From Daucus carota subsp. sativus (taxonomy: Eukaryota; Streptophyta; Magnoliopsida; Apiales; Apiaceae), in NCBI RefSeq assembly GCF_001625215.2, contig NC_030387.2, forward strand, positions 39,393,606 to 39,457,605: a DNA stretch of 64,000 nucleotides, given 5' to 3'. The notes under the pieces were generated by a model. It saw only the letters and a program-made list of their open reading frames with translations, did not search any database and had not been told where the DNA came from. This document shows, piece after piece, positions 12,400-24,270 of this stretch (position 1 is the first letter of the stretch; each line of letters begins with the position of its first letter). The translations under genes and the position numbers were made by a program.

Positions 12400-14340
12400 A
12401 AGACTTTGTGCTAAAATATTTAGTGTATTTTGTTCACTTATAGAATGAAGTGGAAGAATAGTATTAGAATAGTTATATATGAAAACATGTTATATATTTA
12501 AAGTAATGTAATATGTGAATATGTTATCTGTTCAAAACAGAATTTTTGAATATATTTTATTATTTTTGGTCAATAATCCTTTAATTGTGTAATTATTGCC
12601 ATTATATTCTTCTCTTCTGAACAGTTTGAATTTCCTGCCTCTCTGTTTTCATCAAATCATTTTAAAATAAATACTTTCATCTTATATTTTTCGTACATCT
12701 AATCATCATGGATCAAAATTATTTATTTAAAATCTATTCATCTTATATTCTCTACTACAGTTTATCATAACATATCATAATCATTTCTTTAAAATCATTT
12801 GGTCTTATTTTTTTTCGTATATTATTCTTCATGAAAGAGTTGTATTCGATTAAAATTTTAATAGATTTTAACTGAATATAAAATAACAAAAAAAAAAGAT
12901 TTAACATCGACATAAGACACATAAGAAAAGATATTGTCGTGGATAAACATATACTTACCTCCCTTACTCATTTTTATATAGTTTTTTTTTGCATTGCTCG
13001 ACTTCGATAAACTACAGTTCTATTACTTAATTTTTTTAAAATTTCTCTTGGCTGAACTTTCTTGTACTCTTCAATCAGAATCTCTATCCATGCATTCTTT
13101 GGTGTAATATTACTAAGCACTATCTAATTGCTTATCAATAACAGAAAATGATAGAAAATGATGAAGGATAGTTGTGATGATAGATACATAACCAGAGAGC
13201 AACAGATCATCCACCATATGTGTTGATCAAGACAGGCACTACCATAAGCATATCTTGATGAGGATCTCAAGTGACTATACTATCCAGAATAGAGACCGAG
13301 ACTTGACACAACTAATTTGGTGTTCAAATTTTGTCTAAATCTCGAATAGAGCATCAAGACCTACAAAGCAGTCTAGACTCTAGAGACCCTTTAGCTCTTG
13401 ATCCTAATAGGAAAACATATACTTGGTCTAATTTGCACTCGATTTTTGTCTGCCATCTTGGTGATATAATCTATAAGGCGAACAAAGGCATGACTTTCGA
13501 TGAAAGATTATGTTTTATTGGTTTGTTTTTTAATAGCTAGATTTGCGTAAAAAATCAAGATATCTTGGCACATTACAGTTCAGACCACAATTTCTTTAGT
13601 GAAGACACTGCAGTACTGCACTGCTGTGGCACATTACAGTTCAGATTCAGAAGCCCATTTTACGAAATGATTCACTTGATAATCTATTGATTCTCAGGAC
13701 CACCTGTCCACTTTGATGAAATAAGTGTACCTTGATCATTTGTTTCAGTCAGTTGCTAAATTGCTATGCATCATTATAGATCACTAACTTCAGTCAGTTA
13801 TTTCATTTTACAAGATATGTTTTCAGTGCAAGTGTGCAGCTCCCACTTAATTTCACCCCAGAGTCAAGTGGAGTAGCATCAAACATGAAAATGTCGATAT
13901 TGGCCCGGATTTTCAAGAAAAAAGGAGCCATATCCAACTTTTCCAAGAGGTTTGCAGTGCTGAGATGCTCCAGTCTTCCCACCAAAAAACAATACTTAAG
14001 CGTAGGATGGACCGGGAATCCATTACTCTATCGTGGAGACGTGGACCAATTATAAGAGGTATATGATGATTAAGTAGAAAGCTAAATCTTATAATTATAT
14101 CCATTAAGTAACAGCTGATAGTTTGACACTATCTAACAGTAACAGAATTAGCATCATGTATGCATCATCTTTTAAAATAATTTGCTTAAAAGTATTAGTC
14201 ACAGTGAAAGCTGAGTTTTGACTTTTGATGTCATATTCCACAATCTTTATTCTCACTGGAACCACCTTTTTAACTTTAATGTGGGAGTACAATGTATATT
14301 GTTGGAAATTGCTTATAAATGTGAATGAAAGCAACTAATA
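12400..14340. other. Intergenic region, no gene recognised
   Basis: AT-rich. 12640-12850 contains loosely repeated cttatatt/tcatc segments. A few short open frames (for example 13331-13540 and 13834-14055) show no family signature, splice context or biased composition that would support a gene. Confidence 0.6.
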
Positions 14341-14374
14341 AATGTTACAGATATCTTTTGTCAATCTCTATCTC

Positions 14375-14383
14375 TATATAAAG
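14375..14383 (+). promoter_or_regulatory. Probable TATA box of the FRO gene
   Basis: TATATAAAG about 60 bp upstream of the start codon at 14443, in a good position for a core promoter with a short leader. Inferred from sequence and spacing only. Confidence 0.5.
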
Positions 14384-14442
14384 AATAATTGCACATTGTG
14401 TAAAACTAAAAGCTTCCTTCTTAGCATCTAACATAAGCAAGC

Positions 14443-17392
14443 ATGGCTAAAGCCTCTATTCTGATTCTTAAAGTAGTGATGATTTTGATATCAATGGGAT
14501 GGATATCTGTTTGGCTTCTTAAGCCAACACAGCTCTGGACAAGGAAATGGAAAGCAGCTGAAAAGTGTGCGTCAACAACAGTTTTCGGATATAATGGTAC
14601 TATCTTAGTTTTAATCAAAGTTTTCATGAAGGTCTCGAGCAGACTTAAAATTTCTTTCTCTAGATTATACATGGCTTAATCAAGTATCAGTAATTTTAAC
14701 TTAGGTTGAAGTTAGTACTGCATTAAAAACAAATGATTGCTCTCTAATGGCAATATTTAATTATTAATCTCATAGTAGCTACTTTTCAGGTCTTGATTTT
14801 GCTGTCTACACATTCCCTCTTATCCTTGTGGCTATATTGGGACTCGTTTATATAAAACTGAAACCAGATGAAGCAAGAAACAGGTACAATATTATTTCTT
14901 TTGTTATTAAAAGGTAGTCAGCTTAGGCACTGTACTAATATTTCTGTTGGAATGACAGGCGGGGGAAAAGTTCAACCTCAGCGCTTTCAAATCCGCTTAT
15001 TGTTAACAGTTATGTAGGTGTTTTAACTGGCATAGAAATCCTAGCCATTCTCCTGTTTTTCCTCTTTCTGGCATGGACTTTCTATGCTCATATCTCTACT
15101 GATTTTAAGAAGATGACGCCAAATAAGTTATTTAAACTGAATAAGTAAGTGTATCCAGTTTGCTTCTAAACGAGATGTTGATATATTTTAGAGGCTGAGA
15201 AAATACAATTTGAATGATGTTTTTAGCTGTTCTGCAGATGGCAATTTAAGCTTTTTAGGATGGCAACACGAAGTGGTTTGCTGGCAGAAGCGTGCTTAGC
15301 TCTCCTACTTTTGCCTATCTTGAGGGGATTGACAATTACTAGGCTGCTTGGTATCCACTTTGAAGCAAGTGTAAGATACCATATCTGGCTTGCGACTTCA
15401 ATGATAGTTTTTGCTGCACTTCATGGTGGAGGCACTTTATTCATCTGGGGCGAGAAAAAACATATTTCAGATGAGGTATATCTAGTCCCTTCCGCCATCT
15501 TGATATTACAAAGTACTGAAACGAAAATTTTCATTCTTTTAATCATTGCGAATACAGATATGGAAGTGGCAGAAAAAAGGGAGAATATACCTTGCTGGAG
15601 AGATTGCTTTTGTTACAGCACTTGTAATCTGGATAACATCACTTCCGCAAGTGAGAAGAAGGCGATTTGAAATATTCTACTACACACATCATCTATACAT
15701 AGTCTTTTTAATATTCTTCTTGTTTCATACTGGTGACCGCCACTTCTATATGGTTTTTCCTGGTGTTTTCCTCTTTGGCATAGACAAGCTACTTAGGATG
15801 ATGCAGTCGAGACCAATAAGTTGCATCCTCTCTGCTAAAGTCTTCCCAAGCAAAGCGGTAGAGCTCATTCTCCCCAAAGATCCAAGTATGTTTCAAGTTT
15901 TCTTGCATCATTAAAAAAGATCAGATAGGGAAAAAAAAAAAACTTTAGAGCATGACCAACAAAGTCTGTGGTTTTTTAATTAATTTCAGGGCTGAAGTAT
16001 ACTCCTACAAGTATAATATTCATGAAAATACCAATCATATCCAAGTTTCAATGGCACCCCTTCAGCATAACTTCTAGCTCCAAGGTCGATGATAGCACCA
16101 TGTCTGTAATAATCAAATGTGAGGGATGGTGGACAAACTCTCTCTATAACATAATATGTGCTCAGCTCGACTTAGATGCTAATATTAAACCGTGCATTCC
16201 TGTTGCAATTGAAGGGCCTTATGGACCTCCATCACCAAACTTTTTAAGGTAATAAATTATGGTCAGTGTCCTACAGTCTTCATTTAATATATTTTCACTT
16301 TATAGTTTAATAGTAATAGACATTAAAAATAGTAATAATCTGTTAACCTTTTGCAGATATGATAGTATGCTCCTGATCGCGGGTGGCATTGGAATAACAC
16401 CATTTCTGAGCATGTTGCAGGGTATTGCTTCAATTCAGAATAGTGGGAGCAACAAATTCCCTTCCAGAGTAAAACTTATTTACGTCATCAAGAAGTGCCA
16501 AGATATTTGCTTATTAACTCCAGTATGCCCGCTACTCATGGAACAAAATATTGATCAGCTGCACTTAAATCTAGAAGTATTTGTAACCCAAGAAGCACAT
16601 TCTGACGCAACAGTTAGAGAACTACTGACTGAATTTTCTCAAGTGCGAATAGTTAACTTTGATAGCAAATGTTCGAGAGATGCAGCATATGGGCCGGACA
16701 GAATAATATGGATGGCTGTGATAACTGCTTCTTCATCCATTCTGTTTATCGTGTTCCTAACCTTTTTCAACCAAATATATCTCAATCCAGATCAAAAATC
16801 ATCAGAAGCGAAGAAGCCATCCACGGTGACAGATCTCTTACTTATATGTTCTTTCATCCTATCGATCACTTGCAGCATCTTAGCGTCTTTAGTCGTGAGA
16901 ATGAAAACGCTGAAGAAAGAACCGACACCTTTTTCTGTCAAGCAAGGCACAAAACATTCATCTGAAGCATCTACAGAACCTGAGGAACATAAAATTCATT
17001 TCACAGGAAGGCCTAGCTTTCAAGGTAAAATTATTCTTACACATGACCTGATCATATAAACATAATACTATTAAAATTCATCTAGCTAGATACTAGGAAT
17101 CTGTCATTCATGGATTTCTCTGACTTTTAACATATGCTTAAAATTTCTTAAAATTATGTGGAAGTTCGGAACATGAATGGCCTGACATGTATCACTGAAT
17201 TTAACAGAGATATTCGACAAGTATTCAGAAGATACAAGGGGATCCTCTGTGGGGGTCTTTGTGTGTGGATCAGAATCAATGAAGGAGTCTGTGGCTTCTT
17301 GCTGCATGCTAAACTCGCAAGATTTCATGAAGTGTGCTGCTCAAAAGAGAAAACCATTCTTCAGTTTCCACTCTCTCAATTTTACACTTTAG
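14443..17392 (+). CDS. FRO: Ferric-chelate reductase (FRO family)
   Basis: Membrane flavocytochrome b that passes electrons from NAD(P)H via FAD and two haems to Fe(III)-chelates (or Cu(II)) for metal uptake. Exons: 14443-14596, 14790-14883, 14959-15144, 15238-15475, 15558-15885, 15990-16248, 16357-17024 and 17208-17392. The product is 703 residues, the usual length, with all junctions in phase. N-terminal hydrophobic segments are followed by the haem region with paired histidines (YHIWLATS...AALHGGG and YYTHHLYIVF...LFHTGD). Next come the FAD motif HPFSITS, the EGPYGP block and the nucleotide-binding GGIGITPF. Two more membrane spans lie in exon 7, and the end is KPFFSFHSLNFTL, typical of the family. 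The usual CGPES NAD-site motif reads CGSES here. Which FRO paralogue this is (root surface or internal membrane) cannot be told from sequence alone. Confidence 0.96.
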
Positions 17393-17419
17393 TCTCAGGC
17401 TCAGGCACTTTATAGTTTA

Positions 17420-18530
17420 TATCTTTGTACCTTTTATTTTATCAATGCAATATTAGTTACTCAAAAACAATACCAGTCAAAATATTGATACACATTTATA
17501 TAGATTTTCTTGAAATTTAGAAGTACTCGAATGGCATGTCTCATAAAACGAATATGCACATAGTTCATAAGTTTAAAATTTTAATTATTTTGCTTTAGTA
17601 ATAATTTATTAAAATTGATTGGAACCAGTTTTTTCAGGAAAAGTCAAAAGTTAAATCGAATTCTAATATCTGACTTGAAAAGTAATATTCAGATTCGAAT
17701 ATGTTTATTTTAGATTTTTGAATGCAGAATACTGGACAAAAATTAATAGACATGAATACATGATCGCACAAACAAAATTTATATTTGCTATAAATTAGAC
17801 AAAAATATTAACTAAAATTTAATATACTATTTAACTTCAAAATAATATTTTTATATACTATTTTAAAATAAAGATCACTAGTAAATCATGGTGTTATATA
17901 GTACTCCCTCTGTCCCATTTAATTGTATACGTTTCTTTTCAACTGCTCGACACGCATTTCAATGCTCTTATAAAATATAGTTCCGTAACTTATTTTTGAG
18001 ATTTTCTTTTTATGAATAAAAATATAACATCCAAACTTTAATTCAGAAAAAGAAAATTTTAATAATAAATTACACAACTACATTTTTCAGGAGCATTAAA
18101 GTCCGTACCGCGTCCCCGTCCCCCAATATATACTACTCAAGGGACGGAGGGAGTACAAAATTACATGCAATACACTTTGACTCGAGAAAAACATTAATTT
18201 TAGTTTTAATGTTGCCATGATACGAAACGTGGATATCGTTATTGATTTGTAAAAAGCTATATAAATATGTAATTTTTTATAAGAGAAGTGCTCGTTTATT
18301 TAAATAAAATTAGCAAAACACTTTTTTTTAAATAAAAAAATAGCAAACACTTAATACAGAATATAAAATTTTTGTTTCCGAAATAAATTTTATTTTCATA
18401 AAAGAACTTTATGGCCCGTTGTGATGCGTACTGGAGAAGGGAAGTTGTATCGATCCAAACACTGTCTTTACTCTACACTCTCAATAATCAATATACAGTC
18501 TACCCCGAGTGTCGTGGCTCCGTAGTACAC
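17420..18530. other. Intergenic region between FRO and NBR1
   Basis: AT-rich spacer holding one Stowaway-like MITE (17904-18153). Otherwise no coding signal. The last ~100 bases before the CT repeat probably include the NBR1 promoter and leader. Confidence 0.6.
17904..18153. mobile_element. Stowaway-like MITE (250 bp)
   Basis: Starts CTCCCTCTGTCCCAT after TA (17902-17903) and ends GGGACGGAGGGAG before TA (18154-18155). Same TIR type as the element at 6269-6527. Confidence 0.85.
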
Positions 18531-18536
18531 GTGTAA

Positions 18537-18537
18537 G

Positions 18538-18585
<48 letters not shown>

Positions 18586-18592
18586 TCTCTCT
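18537..18592. repeat. (CT)n microsatellite in the probable NBR1 leader
   Basis: A run of CT units interrupted near the ends, about 80-130 bp upstream of the NBR1 start codon. CT-rich leaders are common in plant genes; a regulatory role is only possible. Confidence 0.9.
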
Positions 18593-18669
18593 CTTACTAA
18601 TTCATCTATATCTTGTTGTATCTGTACTTCCAGGTTTAGGGTTTTCAATTTTCAAGCTTCTTGAAGGCT

Positions 18670-21600
18670 ATGGCGACTTCTATTGTCATAAAGGTTCGAT
18701 TTTTACCCTCTTTTCCCTCTCTTTTTCTTGTATATCCCCGTAATCTGTTCGTTGAATCATGTATAATTTATCTAAGAACTCAGATTGTCTACAGAACTGC
18801 ACACCCACATGTTTATATGTATAAAGCTTTGATCTTTACCTTCTTTTCTTGCTTTTTTTATATTTTCCCTTAATTTTCTTGCTAAAACTTAATGATTTGT
18901 AGATTTTGTTTGTTACTCGTATTATAAAAAGGGGACTCACACCCACCCACCCACACACACACAATCATTTACAAGACATGTATGTATGTATGTCAAATCG
19001 TGATACAGCCTGTCTTGTTGGATGTTTATATAACTGTGAAGATATTTAGTGTGTGTGTGCGTGTGTTATGTAGTCATTTTTCAGCAAGAGTGTATTTCGA
19101 GTTTCGAGAATATTGAATAAATGGATACTGTGATTGAAGATATTGATTGGGGTCTAATTACTTGTAGACTTTTAGATGTATGTGTGATTAGTGATTAAAA
19201 ATGGAACAAATGGGTGCTCTCTGTTTATTTGCGATATGCATGTTTACATTCTTTGAATGTATTAGATGTGTGTGTGTGTGAATTTTTTTGTTTATTCATG
19301 GTATGTTCTTTCTCTTTTCGAATAAAAGTTGATTGCTGGATAATCTTTGCATGTGCCTTCTTTTTGCTTAAACTGCACTGTAATGTCTTGGACAGGTTCA
19401 ATATGGTGAAACGCTTAGGCGTTTCAGCTCACAAGTTGTTGATGGGAAGCTCAATCTTGACATGAAGGGATTAAGAGAGAAAGTTTGTTCTCTTTATAGC
19501 TTTCCTGCTGGTTCTGAGCTTGTTTTGACGTATATTGATGAAGATACAGATGTGGTGACACTTGCTGATGAAGAAGATCTTAATGATATAGTGAGGCAGT
19601 CCCTGAATCCTCTGAGGATAACTGTGAAATTGATTAGGAAAAAGAGTGCTAGTTCTCAGAGTAATTCAAGTGGAAATTCTACCCCTGTGAGAGAGCCTGA
19701 AGTTCAGATTCCTTTGCATGTTAAAAGCAATAGTGCTACTGAAGTATTGAACTCTCTCCCAGATACCGTCCGTGAAACTGTTTTAAAATTGTCAACTGAG
19801 TTGGGGTTTGATTCTAACTCCCCATCAGGTTATGCTGATCTTCTCGACTCGTTAGCGAAAATGGGCCTTTCCTATCTGAAAGAGGCTTCTGTATCTGGTG
19901 CGAAAGGTGGGCCTGTAAAAAGCTTCATTGATGCAACAGTGACCAAGGATGGAAACAGTTCCTTAGCTGTCGGGACTCCACAAGTTTCCGGAAAGAAAAG
20001 CATCGACACAAAACAAGATAACAGATCTGGCTTTTTGGAGAACTTTGTTATGGAAGCTACTGATATGGCAATTGTCAAGGATAAACCCTCAACTTTGTCT
20101 GCAAAAGCAACTCCTGACTCGTTTGATGTTACTGGTGGTAGCAAGCAAGACTTCCTGGAGAACTTTGCCATGGAAGCTACTGACATGGAAATTGTGGAGA
20201 ATAAACCGTCAACTTTGTCTCCAAAAACAACTTTTGACTCATTTAATGTTACTGCTGGCCACAAGCAAGACAAAGTCAAAGATGATGACTTCCGTCTTCA
20301 TGATAAATGGGGAAATTGCAATATTGGTTTTTCCGAAGGGAACAAGGTTGGAAACAATGCTGGTTCTACTCAAAAGATGGAGACTAAGAACTCCACTGAA
20401 TCTCGTCAGTTCTGGAACTATGTTATGGGCCCTCAACCCTCGAACAATGCTCGATCTGGTCATAAGTTAGAGGCTATAAAGTCAACCGATCCTCGTCAGG
20501 GGCGGGAGTTTGATCCCTGGACTGGTATTGAATCATCTTTCTCAAATTTCCCATGCTTGAATAAGCATCAGAATCCTCATCGCGTGGCCCCATTTAAAAG
20601 GAGTTACACCACCAGTGATGGTATCAGCAGTATTTTTCACCGTGGTGTGCGTTGTGATGGCTGTGGCATCCATCCAATAAGTGGACCCCGTTTTAAATCT
20701 AAAGTGTAAAGAATATTTTAATTAGTTACTTTTTCTTGTGTTGTATATTTCTTGAATTATCTCTACAGTGTTGCTAAACAGTAGCTCATGTTGCAGGAGA
20801 GAAGATTATGATCTGTGTAGCATATGCTTTGCTGATATAGGAACTGAGGCTGAATACATTAGAATGGACCATCCTATCAGTTACAAGAAGCCTGTAAGTC
20901 GTTATAATTATATTGTTCAGTTTTACTACAGTACCAATTAAACACAACATTCGGTTTTACAGATGTCGTGCTGTTTCCAGATGCAGGAATATTGCCTGGG
21001 ACAGTCATTACCAACATTGCCTGAATATCATTCGAGAATGAAACTAGATAGTTGCTTTATTAAAGATGTTAACATCCTGGATGGAACTATCATGACACCT
21101 TCCTCTCATTTTACAAAGATTTGGCGGATGAGGAACAATGGTAGGGTTGTTTGGCCTCATGGGGTACATCTTGTATGGATTGGGGGTAATATGCTTAGCA
21201 AGGCACTTTCCCGTGACATAAAGGTTTGGATATATGATGTTTTAATCTCTAGAGTGTTCCCTGTGCTGTAATATATACTCTCCACTATCTTGTTTTCTTG
21301 TGGTCGTACATTCTGCATTTTTCCATCTATATGCAGATTCCTGCTGACGGCTGTCCTGTAGACAAGGAAATTGACGTTGCAGTCGACTTCACTGCTCCAG
21401 TGCATCCTGGTCGTTACGTCTCGTATTGGAGGCTGTCCACGCCATCAGGCCATAAATTTGGACAACGTGTTTGGGTTATCATCCAGGTCATTTTTTGCAT
21501 TACAGACATTCTAGTATCATAATTCATACACTTGAATACTGTTAACAAGTAGGCTAGTTGCTTACCGTCTCATATCGTTGCAGGTTAGTTCTTCTCAGGA

Positions 21601-22105
21601 CCCACTTGGCAAGAATGCCCATGGCATTAATTTGAACTGGCCTCCCGTTGGTGTTGGTGGCATAATGCATCAAGGTAGCCTCCTCAACAGTGGGAATTAT
21701 GGGAACTATAGCAAGCCAATGATGGAGAAAGTGACTAACATTCCTAAAAGGGACCAGGGGCTTAATCTTCCTACCGAATTTACTCCGTTAGTTGCAGGAG
21801 CTGAACTTAATTCCGGTTTATGTGAAGCTTCTTTGCCATTAAAGTTCCCAGCTGCTAATATGTCTAAAGTCGAACCGACTTCGTTATCTGTTCAACCAAA
21901 TCCAGATGCTGGTGTTCCCAACTCTATGGTAGGTGTCGTACAAGGTACGGATGTTGTCGAGCAAAGCCTTCTACAGGATCTTGAGGACATGGGCTTTAAG
22001 CAGGTTGATTTGAACAAAAAGATTCTGAGGAAAAATGATTATGATTTGGAACAAACCCTAGATGATCTTTGCAAGTGGGATCCTATTCTCAAGGAGATGC
22101 AGTAG
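18670..22105 (+). CDS. NBR1: Selective autophagy receptor NBR1
   Basis: Links ubiquitinated or aggregated cargo to ATG8 on the forming autophagosome. Exons: 18670-18693, 19396-20705, 20797-20893, 20963-21223, 21337-21486 and 21584-22105, giving 787 residues. Domains in order: an N-terminal PB1 domain (about 5-88) with basic RR in the first strand and an acidic DEDTD...DEEDL patch for polymerisation; a disordered stretch with a 40-residue tandem duplication (about 219-299); a ZZ zinc finger (CDGCGIHPISG...YDLCSIC); the four-tryptophan FW domain (about 510-615); a C-terminal UBA domain; and the ATG8-interacting motif WDPIL (Trp779, Ile782). The 24-base first exon (MATSIVIK) is needed for the first PB1 strand. 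Exon 4 has two in-frame possible acceptors 18 bases apart (20963 and 20981), adding or removing six residues. The domain set is diagnostic; confidence is very high. Confidence 0.97.
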
Positions 22106-22820
22106 ATGGTAATTTCACTGAAAAGCCTTTGTACCTTTATTCGTCTTACTATCAGTTCCTTACAAAATGTTCTTCAATTATTCACTCTTTTTTCCAGGTT
22201 TCTCGAACCTAATGGACAAGATGCGTATAAAGAACAATGGCTACTTAGTGTGTGGTAATGGATATGGTTGCTGGACGTCGTATGCAGACTTTTATAGTTT
22301 CTGGTTTATTATGATCATAGACGCGTAGTTATATAAATAAATGTACCTGGGTGAATGTTATCTTGTGTTAGGTTTTTCGGCCATCTAAGTACTGCTCTCT
22401 GTGGATGGCAGACTAATATGCCTTAATGTCGTGGCCGACTAATGGCTCTATTATGTCTTTGTGTCTGACTGTTAAACTGTCAAGTATTGTCATTCCTGAC
22501 TGTTAAGTACGTCTGTTAATTACTTTCGTTCGTTAATATTAAAAATAGTTCTGGTATTGTAATGCTGCTTTGTATAACTGTTGAACGACGGACGACCAAG
22601 TCCATGTCTACCACCGGAAAAGCTTGAGATTTTGACAAGCATAGTGCATTTTAGAATGGAATTATGTTTTTGATTTTTGACGGTGAAACCTTTGTATCAA
22701 TTTTGAGTCGTGTCTGAATGAATGTCAAGATACAGAAAATATGACAAAAATGGACATTTGGTAGATCTCCAAAGAAATGGTGATGACGTATATAATATAT
22801 AAAGTATCAGATATCAAAAT

Positions 22821-22892
22821 GGATCTGTGGCGCAATGGTAGCGCGTCTGACTCCAGATCAGAAGGTTGCGTGTTCGATTCACGTCAGGTTCA
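22821..22892 (+). tRNA. tRNA-Trp (anticodon CCA)
   Basis: A 72-base cloverleaf. Acceptor stem GGATCTG pairs with CAGGTTC, D-arm GCGCAATGGTAGCGC, anticodon arm CTGACTCCAGATCAG with CCA in the loop, T-arm GCGTGTTCGATTCACGT, discriminator A. No intron and no encoded CCA. An oligo-T run begins at 22897, as expected for a Pol III terminator. Nuclear type, unlike plastid trnW. Confidence 0.97.
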
Positions 22893-22896
22893 TTAA

Positions 22897-22902
22897 TTTT
22901 TT
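22897..22902 (+). terminator. Pol III terminator of tRNA-Trp
   Basis: T-run a few bases after the 3' end of the tRNA gene. Confidence 0.7.
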
Positions 22903-22930
22903 TCATTGATCTTTTTCCACTTCATTTTAA

Positions 22931-23986
22931 GAGGTAATTGCATATCGCACCCCCTAACTATCGTTCAAAAACGATATTGTACTCATACTTTGAGAAACTC
23001 AACTCGCACCCCTTATCTTTACAGTTCAAGCCCGAGATGCACCCCTCTACCGTTAACGCCGTTAACTCCGTTAAGTCATTATACAAGTAATTGCAAATCG
23101 GACCCCCTAACTTACGTTCAAAAACGATATTGTGCACATACTTTTGGAAACTCAAATCGCACCACCTATTTTTACATTTGAAGAACGATACGCACCCCCC
23201 GGGTTAACTTCCCCCGTTAACTTCCATTAAAATACTTCATCCGTCTCAATTTACATGTCCCTTTTGCTTTTCGAGGAGTCAATTTGACTAATTTTTGACC
23301 AACTATTAGAAAATATTTATTTATTATTTTAGGAGATAGAAAGTTATATATTAAAATAGACTAAATTTACCTAAAATATACACTTACACTATTTTAAATA
23401 TAAACAATAAATATTATGTGATATTAATTATAAATAATACTTAAATTTATATAAATTTATATATTTTAGGGGGTGCGATATGCAATTACCTCTATATTTT
23501 ATTTAATATATAAATTTATGTATTATTTATAATAAATATCACATAATATTTATTTATATATATATAAAATAGTGTGTATTTTAAGTACTTAATATCACAT
23601 AATATTTATCTATATCTATTTTAAAATCATTTGATATGTAAAATCATTTTGACTTGGGGATAGCTTAATTAAACAAAAATTGAAAAAAAATATCATCAAA
23701 AAGTAAATCCAGTGTATTTTAATGTGTAACATTCTATTTTCTAAAATAATAAATAAATATTTTCTCATAGTTGATCAAAAATTAGTCAATTTGACTTCTC
23801 GAACAGCAAAAAGGACATGTAAATTGAGACGGAGGGAGTATTTTAACGGAAGTTAACGGAATTTAACGGAGGGGGTGCATATCGTTATTGAAATGTAAAG
23901 ATAAGGGGTGCGAGTTGAGTTTCTCAAAGTATAGGTACAATATCGTTTTTGAACGATAGTTAGGGGGTGCGATATGCAATTACCTC
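22931..23986. mobile_element. Mutator-like non-autonomous element with long inverted repeats (1056 bp)
   Basis: Perfect 9-bp target duplications TCATTTTAA flank it (22922-22930 and 23987-23995). The ends are inverted repeats starting GAGGTAATTGCATATCGCAC and near-identical for about 100 bp or more. A second, diverged direct copy of the end sequence lies at 23085-23230, and a short inverted copy near 23466-23500. A Stowaway-like element (23235-23838) is nested inside. The 9-bp duplication and long TIRs point to the Mutator superfamily. No transposase is present. Confidence 0.88.
23235..23838. mobile_element. Stowaway-like element nested in the Mutator-like element
   Basis: Begins CTTCATCCGTCTCAATTTAC and ends GTAAATTGAGACGGAGGGAG, flanked by TA at 23233-23234 and 23839-23840. 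The inverted match extends inward (ACATGTCCCTTTTGC against GCAAAAAGGACATGT). It contains a fragment of the host element's terminal sequence. Confidence 0.75.
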
Positions 23987-24191
23987 TCATTTTAATGCCA
24001 AAACTTTAGTTCTGTCATGTTCAGAGACTTTTGTGGCCCTTGGCTACTTGCTAACAGACCAAATTTTATTCTTCAACCAAGTAGAAACATGATCATAAGA
24101 ATTTATGATCATAAACCGCAGAAAGAGGGGAAAGAATAAGATGCAAAGCTTATGGACTTATCATCTTCGAATATTGTCAAAAGTTAAGGCC

Positions 24192-24198
24192 TATAAAA
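24192..24198 (+). promoter_or_regulatory. Probable TATA box for the gene at 24271
   Basis: TATAAAA about 75 bases before the start codon, followed by an A/C-rich leader typical of plant mRNAs. Confidence 0.5.
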
Positions 24199-24270
24199 CC
24201 ATCTTCCATTTTTGGTTCTTCAGCAGAGAGCAAGAGCATAGCAAATCAAGCTAACAACCACACCACAACC

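Noticed and set aside
13331-14055. Small genes between the protease remnant and FRO
   Set aside because: Open frames of 60-73 codons with no recognisable motif, start context or splice continuity.
15546-15914. Separate small membrane protein genes within the FRO locus
   Set aside because: They are exons of the FRO gene extended into introns.
22906-23181. Open frames at the left end of the Mutator-like element
   Set aside because: They only translate the terminal repeats.
22931-23986. CRISPR-like or satellite array
   Set aside because: The repeated segments are inverted ends of one transposable element with a target duplication, not spaced direct repeats.
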